A model generated the notes under the pieces. That model ran no database searches, was not told the origin of the DNA, and worked only from the letters and a program-made list of their open reading frames with translations. 19,549 nt of DNA from Myxococcales bacterium UBA1203 (GTDB lineage Bacteria > Myxococcota > Myxococcia > Myxococcales > UBA5297): positions 1-19,549 of the forward strand of contig DBXV01000010.1 of assembly GCA_002309695.1 (NCBI GenBank). The letters run 5' to 3'. Within the stretch, counting starts at the first letter, position 1. Each line of letters opens with the position of its first letter. Positions 13,901-19,549 of this stretch are shown piece by piece. Made by a program: the position numbers and the translations under genes.

Positions 13901-15383
13901 TCTGAAAGAGGCTTCCCCTGAAATCGGCCAGGATTCATTCGGCAAGACGACGATTACTCAGAACGCGGGCGGCGTCGCCATGCTGGCGGGAGCCACGGTC
14001 AAGTTCCTCGCAGCTACTGCCGCCAACATTCTCGAAAGCGCCGCGCTGGGCGTCTCCGACGCGCTGGAGCACGAGCAGGCGCTCCGCGAAGCCAAGATGG
14101 AGAATCAGCAGGACCTGGCTGAACTCGCCGCACTTAAGACGGAAAACGAGCTCGCAAACATGGCCGACCAGCTGAGGCTCCGGGAAATCCAGAGTGAGCA
14201 GGCCAAGGGCGCCATCGAAGACCTCATCGCGTCCATTCAGGAGAACCTGGAGCTCGACATGGCTCAGGCGAAGGAGATGCAGGAACTCGCCGACCGCCAG
14301 ACGCGCCTCAAGCAAATGCTGGCCGAGCGTCAGGGCTATGTGCTGGCTGCGAAGCGGGCGGAGCTGAAGGCATTGCAGGTCTTCAACGACTATCTGTCCG
14401 CCGTGCAGCGCGCTCAGCTCACGCAGGTGCGCTTCGACCGCCTGAAAGTCCGGCACGACAACGTGGCCAACATTCTCACCTCGCCCACGGCCATCTTTGC
14501 CTTCGCCAACCGCCTCCAGGGTGCCGAGGACAAGCTCGCGAACGCCAAGGCGAGCCTCTACGACTACCTCGCGGCCATTGAGTATTACGCCGTGCGTCCC
14601 TTCATCGATCAGCGCCGCGCCATCCTCCTTGCCCGCAGCACCACTCAGCTGGAGGCCATTGCCGCTGACCTCGACCGCCTCGTGGACAACTGCGGCGGCA
14701 CTGTGAACAAGAGCTCCGTCGAACTCTCGCTCCGGGATGACATCCTGAAAGTCGGCTTTGACACCGAGACGATGACGGCCGCCGAGCGCTTCCGCGCCAT
14801 CCTCGACGACGCCACCATCGGCGTGGACACCCTCATTCGCTACAGCAGCGATGCGAATGTCGGACAGGCCATCGCCGCCAGACGCGCCAAAGGGACGACG
14901 TTCCAGATCGACCTCAACACGTTCGCCAACCTGGCTTCGAGCTGCAACGCGAAGATCGACTCGCTGGAAATCATGCTCGTGGGCGAGGGCCTGAACAAAG
15001 CCGGCAGCGGCACGCTGCGCCCCACCGTCAGCTTCATTTATGACGGCGCAAGCCAGCTGCGCTCCTGCCAGCCCGACATCGAGGCTGTGGTTTCCACGGT
15101 CACGCCCGGTTCCACGAGCTACGGCGCCATTTCCTATCTCAAGACGGACGGGCGCTCGGTCTCCCCCATCGCCGGCGTCAACGAGTACACCTCGGCAGGA
15201 AGCCAGATCGACACGGCCAACTACAGCCTGCAGGGAATGCCCCTCGCCTCGACCTACTCCGTCCTCATCGACACGACCGTGGGCGAAAACCCCAACGTGG
15301 ACTGGTCGAAGCTCGAGGACATCAAGCTCAAGCTCAACTGGGTCTATCAGGACAACTTCACCAAAACGAGCCAGTGCTACTGA
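10983..15383 (+). CDS. Large lipoprotein with Cys-rich head and TcA-like helical/C-terminal region (tentative)
   Basis: A 1466-residue protein. The signal peptide ends in LLPAC, with lipidated Cys27; AGGAGA lies nine bases before the ATG. Residues 60-98 carry eight cysteines in two units (CYIDDDC..., CQTADDC...), a module also seen in the next gene. The middle (about 100-870) contains beta-like then mostly helical sequence with scattered Cys. From about 870 there are long charged helices, an Ala/Gly-rich hydrophobic segment at 996-1029 (GGVAMLAGATVKFLAATAAN...), a coiled coil from 1030 to about 1170, the stretch ASLYDYLAAIEYYAVRPF, and a beta-rich C-terminus with VSFIYDGASQLRSC and WSKLEDIKLKLNWVYQ. 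That order (hydrophobic tip, long helices, aromatic helix, TcB-binding-like end) recalls the C-terminus of Tc toxin TcA subunits; I propose this at moderate to low confidence. No TcB/TcC partner is in the window. It is probably a monocistronic unit. Confidence 0.9.
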   Translation: MSFYNQKFGKFFLLAAFLSSAALLPACGSKKKNDNPQPPVDPIVLRTLPSTIEIVSDKGCYIDDDCKAGMFCFQGMCTAECQTADDCGGADCNENGRCVAKANKAGEGSPVLPETLPDVTVIEADRTVIEAAEGDAKVTYAVRTDKDIAQGAILYRLDIDGEGTTAAKRAEGERDFHFEIPAGLAAADASHAAVQTVNLVSSIGNWTINVIPKVKTAGRYEGSVVFNQFGGAELPVEMAFEVEPSYAESLNDVTSMKVALPSSLQELFSPESVEATADGTKWVRLTMKKEQAQNCVSEQTCWSAAFSTNDFHQGTSDIFGTNSLNRSIRIEVNSLDRSNKRIQGYLRDTWKGLYRKATQGSNMTWADVTAEGAFLLTRMDGLKKVTPIEDHTPAESVTVGEPANTLSLARCTQTGAYDATLAADVCPAAASGLDSVDGDTLAACGNALASALLDSDDLTSKIVLCYMSNASASGGEHCETPDGLTFADFLKKCAAKDGYCVEDPKFTCAGDILARAYQLSSGSGATAAQVLSNWQSIVRESYLGPQLAAFQNDVNARIDWLQSTEVPQILASAFTELNTRILTSWENNVLNTHFSVLGSQFTPHSMETLARETEDEAISSTRTGLLGDASSTWEGAMTALTTASARWNELYTDTITRAAKTSSVRKRMIDLYVAALVLSDLNKAGGNSSANASFGSGFRELLLSLEQLSRSFNDLVFMRDAEVVVPRSVDPMSDRNTLISERKTKAEQAVNKAYTAIDAIIEKYQNQQLSQETVVGELNAQLLALAGDLADICGLPSGCTAQQFLDGKEGCGISTALGECGVQASGEAAAGEAGTALRAYATALLDVESAKSAYQTYTTKLQLETESAEGFAKNIQAWDRQRREASAKVQQHLDAIAAIDDAQLAAEVAVIKESMEKRAKALADQAARVAEWSTIRINGANHDYKELIKISALNSTANALNIGGEYAADTAEALKEASPEIGQDSFGKTTITQNAGGVAMLAGATVKFLAATAANILESAALGVSDALEHEQALREAKMENQQDLAELAALKTENELANMADQLRLREIQSEQAKGAIEDLIASIQENLELDMAQAKEMQELADRQTRLKQMLAERQGYVLAAKRAELKALQVFNDYLSAVQRAQLTQVRFDRLKVRHDNVANILTSPTAIFAFANRLQGAEDKLANAKASLYDYLAAIEYYAVRPFIDQRRAILLARSTTQLEAIAADLDRLVDNCGGTVNKSSVELSLRDDILKVGFDTETMTAAERFRAILDDATIGVDTLIRYSSDANVGQAIAARRAKGTTFQIDLNTFANLASSCNAKIDSLEIMLVGEGLNKAGSGTLRPTVSFIYDGASQLRSCQPDIEAVVSTVTPGSTSYGAISYLKTDGRSVSPIAGVNEYTSAGSQIDTANYSLQGMPLASTYSVLIDTTVGENPNVDWSKLEDIKLKLNWVYQDNFTKTSQCY

Positions 15384-15412
15384 GCTGAACCCTGCCTGAT
15401 GAAGTGAAAAGC

Positions 15413-15455
15413 GCCCCCTCTGAATGTGATGGATTTTCAGAGGGGGCCTTTTGTT
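15413..15455 (+). terminator. Rho-independent terminator after the large lipoprotein gene
   Basis: A perfect 11-bp stem pairs 15413-15423 with 15437-15447 around a 13-base loop, followed by a T-rich run (cttttgttt). It lies 30 bp after the stop and separates this gene from the next one. Confidence 0.92.
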
Positions 15456-15552
15456 TGTCTCTTGTCTTTTGTCTTTCTCCTGCCTTTCGCGGCCTGACGC
15501 GCCCACGCGGCGCGCTCAGACAGCAAACTCCACTGACACAGAGGTTTTTCGC

Positions 15553-18500
15553 ATGAACTCACGACGATTTCTGCCGACCGCCCTCCTCTGCCTTCTGACC
15601 GCACTGAGCATCTCCGGCTGCGGCTCGGACAAGCCCTCCTCTCCTGATGAAGATGCCTCCCTGACGCCTGTGGAAACAGACAGCGGAGTGCCGGGCGAAG
15701 AGGACGCCTCTGTGACGGACCCGGATGCGGGCCCCGGGGATGAGTGTGAGGCTCCGTCCTGCACGGACGACAATCTCCAATACTGCAAAGAGGGCCGCTG
15801 GACGCCATGCACGGGCACCGACGTGTGCCGCGAGGGCAGCTGCATTCCCAAGCCGGTCTGCGAGCCCGGCGTCTGCTCAGAAGACAGCGTCTCCCTCTGC
15901 TCGCCTCAGGGACAATGGACGCCCTGCGGCGGCGTCTGTGAAAACGGCGCGTGCAGCGAATGCGCGGACAACACCTGCTCCGAGGATGGCTCGAAGGAGT
16001 GCATCCTGGGCCACTGGAGCGAGTGTTCCCCGAGCACAGTCTGCCTCTACGAGACGTGCGCCGCCCCGGACTGCTCGCCCAACACGTGCAGCACGGACGA
16101 AAATTACCACTGCCAGAACGGACGCTGGGCGCGCTGCGAACTCGGAACGGCCTGCTCAGAGGGCGCGTGCAAGCCCAAAGAGGGCTTCGACAGCCTGGGC
16201 TACATCGCCTGCACGAAGAACAGCGACTGCTCCTTCGGCATCTGCCTCAAGGAACTGACGCTGAGCCGGATTGTTCCCTCCACGGGCCGCTCCAAAGTCA
16301 CGATTCACGAGCTGGACAGCCGCCTCGCCGAAGGTGAGGGCGTCTGCTCGATGGACTGCACCGCCTCTTCTTCCATCTGCGAGCGCATCGGCTCGAGCCA
16401 GCCCTACACCTGCCAGCTGGCGTGGACAGGCGTCTCGCCCTACCCGGCGGACGCGGAACTCCCCATCGAAACGCTGGACCTGGAGGAGATGGCCAGGAGC
16501 ATCCCCTTCGCCGCCCTCTGCCGCCCGGCGCTCCAGAAACTTGAGGCATTCGGCGCCTCGTTCTGCGCCTCCTGCGACAACGATGAGAGCTGCGGCGAGG
16601 GCTTTGCCTGTGCCATAGACCAGACGCGGCCCACCCCCTCCGGAAGCTGCGTCAAGGCCTGTTCAAAGAATGCGGACTGTCCGTTTGGATTTCAGTGCGG
16701 CGCGCTGAGCGACGGACGCACGGGCACCTGGTGCCTCCCCATTCAGGGAACGTGCGGGAGCTGTCTCGACCGCGACCACGACCTGATGGGGCTGGGTCAA
16801 TGCCTTCTTTCCGGCGTGGACTGCGACGACAGCGACGAGGACGCCTCGTTCTCCACGGGCCAGCCGCCCATCTGCGAATCGGGCCGCGACCGCAACTGCA
16901 ACGGCAGAGACGACCGGCCGGAACTTTTGGGAACTAAAGAGCACTGCACAGAGTGCGGCGCGGTCTGCGACGGCGAGGCGCAGGGCTTTTACAACGCCTC
17001 CAAGCAGTGCCTGGAAGACCCCGAAGCTGAAACCGGCTTTATCTGCGCCACTGCCTGCAAATCCGGCTACGGCGACTGCAACGGCGACCTCCAGAGTCCT
17101 GAAAGCAACGGCTGCGAAAAAGCGCTCTTCACCGAGGGTGTGCTCTACGGCCTGGACGACGACGGGGACGGCTATCCGGCCTGGGATCCCCAGCGGGAAG
17201 AGACGAGATTTAGTCTCAAGTACTGCTGCTCGGAAAGTGGCCCGTGCTGGGCGGAGGCGAAGAAAACGGAAAATCAAATTGTCTGGGGAAAGGCGCGGGA
17301 GGACGACAAGACTTGGCGGAAAATCGCGGAGAATTATTCCTCTCAGAACGCGGACTGCGACGACAAGCGCGCCGACACCCACCCCGGCGCGGACGAGACG
17401 TGCAACGGCCTGGACGACAACTGCGACGGAGTGGTGGACAACAGCGTGGTGAGCGTCCTCTCCATCGGCGGGAATGATTACCGCGTGGGCGAGGCGTGCC
17501 CCAGCGGCCTTAACGGCGTGTGCGGAACGGGCACCACAACGTGCGACATCATCAACGACGAGGCTACGATGTATTGCCTCTCCGACAGCAACGGCACGGA
17601 TGAGGTCTGCAACGCGCAGGACGACAACTGCAACGGCGCCACGGACGAGGGCATCATCGAGGCCATTGCTCAGGCACAGGGCGGTTCGGATGCCTGCGCG
17701 CTGGCAGATGGAGTCAGGACGGAGGGAAAGAATGCGCTGTTTGGCATCTGCCGCGAGGGCCACTGGAAGTGCGGCGCCTACACGGACTCGGATCTCTCCT
17801 GGGAAGCCATCACAGGAAATACCGCCCACGCGGCCATCGCCAACCCGAACGGCGACGGATTCTTCGGCGTCCACTGCGAACTGAACAAGGCGGAGACCTA
17901 CGACTTTTACGGCGACGGCATCGATTCCAACTGCGACGACTTCGACGGCGACCTGACGCACGGCATCTTTGTGGCAGCGGGCGGCGGCAGCGCGTGCAGC
18001 GGCAGCGACTCCAACCCAGGCAGCAGCCAGGCGCCTTTCCAGACGCTCACAAAGGCGCTGGATAAGGCCTGCTCTCGCAAGGATGGAAAACTTCTCTGCC
18101 AGGACATCTTCCTCGCCGCCGCTCAGAGCTCCTCGTCAAGCTATGTCATCCCGCGCGCCCACAACGATGACACACTTCACGAGATGCACACCGAGCGTCA
18201 TCCGGACAGCTCACTGATTCGCATCTATGGCGGAATGAGCATGAGCTGCAGCGGCACGGCCCCCATGACAATCAACTGGACGACGACGAGCAACACGACG
18301 TCCGTCAGCGTCACCAACAGCTCTTTAACGAGTTATGCGACGGTGACGGCCATGACGGGCGAAAAGGGCAGCAACTATCGGCCCATGTCGCTCACGCTGG
18401 AGAACATTGAGCTCTCCCTCTCAAATGCGGACGGTCTCGCCGCCGGCCGATACGGCCAGACGATGGCAGCGATTGCCTGCCCCATCGACGGCTGCAGCGA

Positions 18501-19549
18501 CCTGAAAATCCACAACTCATCCATCAAGGTCACGGCTTCCGCCGGGGCGACGGGAACGAGCTACACGACCGCGCCCGGCAACAATTCGAGCTTCGATCTG
18601 CGCGACAACAACAACGGGGGCAAAAACGGCGTCGATGCCTATGACCCCAAGGTTGAGGACGAGGATCAGACGAAGTCGATGGAGATCTACGGGAGCCAAA
18701 AGCTCCACGAGACGACCTACCTGCTTGGCCACAATCTCTGCCGCCGGGGGCTCTATAACGAGAACAACCACCTCTGGACGGATGACAGCAGCAGTGTATT
18801 CTATTCGACTTACATGTGTCCGGACAAGGCCATTCCCTGGGGCGGCTGCGGCGGCTACAGGTGTTCCAAAAATGGGTGCGGCAATGTGAATCCAAGTTCG
18901 GACACCAATTATAGTTATACCAAAGGAAGACCCGGCGGCGGTCCGCTGGGCGGCACGGGCGACGATCGGAGCCTCGTCTTCGGCGACGGCAACTGCGACA
19001 GCTACATGTCCCAAAAAGATGTTCTCAAGGCGGGCGAAGGCGCAGACGGCGCGGGCGGCGCAGCAGGAACAATCAGCAGTGCCAAGCTGACGCTCAGATA
19101 CGACACCGGCAATTTGCTGCCGTATTTCTTCTTCAACAACACAAACGGCGACGGCGGCGTTGGAACGAGCGGCTCGGGCGGCGGCGGCGGCGCTGTCCTT
19201 CGGGCCTACACGCGCAAGGGCAGCAAAGATTTTTGGGTCTTTGGCGGCTCGGGCGGCAACGGCGGCTGCGGCGGCAGGGCTGGCGGCCAGGGCGGCACGG
19301 GCGGCACGGGCATCGGTATTCTGATGATTTCGCCCAAAGACACTAACTCCAGCGGACTTCTGGACCTCGACGCCAACACCACGCTGACCATCGTCGGCGG
19401 CGCCGGCGGCGCGGGCGGTGACGGAGAGGGCGGCGCAGCAGGCGGCAAGGGCAGCGCGGGCTTTGGCTACAAGCACACCTCCAGCGGCGACCTCACACAC
19501 TGCCACGTCAGCACACCCGGCGGACGGGGCGGCAGCGGCGGCGGCGGCG
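15553..19549 (+). CDS. Giant Cys-rich, MopE-repeat and Gly-rich surface lipoprotein, 3'-truncated by the window edge
   Basis: The frame runs open from ATG 15553 to the window end (1332 codons, no stop). GAGG lies eight bases upstream. The signal peptide ends ISGC (Cys23), followed by an acidic linker (DEDAS, TDSG, DPDAGPGDE). Residues 65-206 are four tandem six-cysteine modules with GxWxxC. Further Cys motifs (CTKNSDCSFGIC, CSKNADCPFGFQC) reach about 400. MopE-type metal-binding repeats follow: DCDDSDED... at 423, the classic DCDDKRADTHPGADETCNG at 601-619 with DDNCDGVVDN, CNAQDDNCNGATDEG, and a degenerate DSNCDDFDGD. GSDSNPGSSQAPF at 817-829 is the usual opening of right-handed beta-helix (DUF1565-like) domains, and beta-rich sequence follows. 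From about 1127 it is rich in Gly-Gly-X. MopE repeats are linked to metal-binding surface proteins; here an adhesive or structural surface role is inference. Confidence 0.92.
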   Translation, partial: MNSRRFLPTALLCLLTALSISGCGSDKPSSPDEDASLTPVETDSGVPGEEDASVTDPDAGPGDECEAPSCTDDNLQYCKEGRWTPCTGTDVCREGSCIPKPVCEPGVCSEDSVSLCSPQGQWTPCGGVCENGACSECADNTCSEDGSKECILGHWSECSPSTVCLYETCAAPDCSPNTCSTDENYHCQNGRWARCELGTACSEGACKPKEGFDSLGYIACTKNSDCSFGICLKELTLSRIVPSTGRSKVTIHELDSRLAEGEGVCSMDCTASSSICERIGSSQPYTCQLAWTGVSPYPADAELPIETLDLEEMARSIPFAALCRPALQKLEAFGASFCASCDNDESCGEGFACAIDQTRPTPSGSCVKACSKNADCPFGFQCGALSDGRTGTWCLPIQGTCGSCLDRDHDLMGLGQCLLSGVDCDDSDEDASFSTGQPPICESGRDRNCNGRDDRPELLGTKEHCTECGAVCDGEAQGFYNASKQCLEDPEAETGFICATACKSGYGDCNGDLQSPESNGCEKALFTEGVLYGLDDDGDGYPAWDPQREETRFSLKYCCSESGPCWAEAKKTENQIVWGKAREDDKTWRKIAENYSSQNADCDDKRADTHPGADETCNGLDDNCDGVVDNSVVSVLSIGGNDYRVGEACPSGLNGVCGTGTTTCDIINDEATMYCLSDSNGTDEVCNAQDDNCNGATDEGIIEAIAQAQGGSDACALADGVRTEGKNALFGICREGHWKCGAYTDSDLSWEAITGNTAHAAIANPNGDGFFGVHCELNKAETYDFYGDGIDSNCDDFDGDLTHGIFVAAGGGSACSGSDSNPGSSQAPFQTLTKALDKACSRKDGKLLCQDIFLAAAQSSSSSYVIPRAHNDDTLHEMHTERHPDSSLIRIYGGMSMSCSGTAPMTINWTTTSNTTSVSVTNSSLTSYATVTAMTGEKGSNYRPMSLTLENIELSLSNADGLAAGRYGQTMAAIACPIDGCSDLKIHNSSIKVTASAGATGTSYTTAPGNNSSFDLRDNNNGGKNGVDAYDPKVEDEDQTKSMEIYGSQKLHETTYLLGHNLCRRGLYNENNHLWTDDSSSVFYSTYMCPDKAIPWGGCGGYRCSKNGCGNVNPSSDTNYSYTKGRPGGGPLGGTGDDRSLVFGDGNCDSYMSQKDVLKAGEGADGAGGAAGTISSAKLTLRYDTGNLLPYFFFNNTNGDGGVGTSGSGGGGGAVLRAYTRKGSKDFWVFGGSGGNGGCGGRAGGQGGTGGTGIGILMISPKDTNSSGLLDLDANTTLTIVGGAGGAGGDGEGGAAGGKGSAGFGYKHTSSGDLTHCHVSTPGGRGGSGGGG
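15745..16170 (+). repeat. Four tandem six-Cys modules in the giant lipoprotein
   Basis: Units begin at Cys65, Cys103, Cys137 and Cys174, each 32-34 residues with the pattern C-x4-C-x7-C-x(3-4)-G-x-W-x2-C-x(3-5)-C-x4-C. The conserved G-x-W (GRW, GQW, GHW, GRW) before the fourth Cys is the clearest mark. Six cysteines per unit imply three disulfides each. The sequences are diverged, so this is an old duplication, unlike the array at 1-197. Confidence 0.9.
18931..19549 (+). repeat. Gly-rich (GGX) low-complexity coding region
   Basis: From residue about 1127 the protein alternates Gly-rich runs (GRPGGGPLGGTG, GSGGGGG, GGNGGCGG, GGTGGTG, GGAGGAGGDGEGG, GGRGGSGGGG) with short beta-like segments such as AKLTLRYD and TTLTIVGG. 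The DNA is a GGC-rich low-complexity stretch that reaches the window edge, so its full length is unknown. It continues the beta-helix-like region before it. Confidence 0.85.

Noticed and set aside
13935..15506. Minus-strand 523-codon frame opposite the large lipoprotein
   Set aside because: Runs through a strong plus-strand terminator and lacks family motifs; an antisense shadow.
16663..17961. Minus-strand 432-codon frame, and another at 18517-19506
   Set aside because: Opposite the MopE and Gly-rich coding sequence; the Ala/Val-rich composition reflects complementary GC codons.

Overview
The window reads as a GC-rich (roughly 60-65% by eye) Gram-negative genome. Secreted and surface lipoproteins with acidic Asp/Ala/Gly linkers, cysteine-rich modules and MopE-type repeats, together with a TatT-type TRAP transporter, suggest a Myxococcota/Bradymonadota-like (former deltaproteobacterial) lineage. 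This placement is inference from protein style; there is no rRNA or other marker gene. No tRNA, rRNA, insertion sequence, integrase, CRISPR array or phage gene was recognised.

Layout. (1) 3-917 (+): the 3' end of a lower-GC gene for a surface protein with an acidic heptad tandem repeat, an EGF-like Cys-rich module and a C-terminal FISUMP domain, closed by a strong terminator. (2) 5659-1203 (-): a tetratricopeptide-associated TRAP transporter cluster in the order tatT (lipoprotein), tatP (periplasmic binding protein), then a fused DctQ-DctM permease. A terminator-like hairpin lies between tatP and the permease gene. (3) 6088-10681 (+), divergent from the transporter: a capsule/exopolysaccharide block of a Wzc-type tyrosine autokinase/co-polymerase, a CapE-type UDP-GlcNAc 4,6-dehydratase/5-epimerase and a CapF-type reductase/cupin, the last two joined by an ATGA overlap. 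The third enzyme of UDP-L-FucNAc synthesis (CapG/FnlC) is not here. (4) 10682-10982: a very AT-rich intergenic stretch. (5) 10983-15383 (+): a 1466-residue lipoprotein with long helical segments. Its C-terminal half looks to me like the pore-forming/TcB-binding part of Tc toxin A subunits, a tentative reading. It is followed by a strong terminator. (6) 15553 to the window end (+): a giant lipoprotein open at the 3' edge, with four tandem Cys modules, MopE-type repeats, a beta-helix-like start motif and a long Gly-rich region.

Functionally the window is about the cell envelope: uptake (TRAP/TatT), extracellular polysaccharide (kinase, CapE, CapF) and three large surface lipoproteins or adhesin-like proteins. 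The two window-edge genes lack a start or a stop inside the window but are open and domain-rich throughout. Many long antisense frames in the GC-rich genes are codon-bias shadows and were left out.
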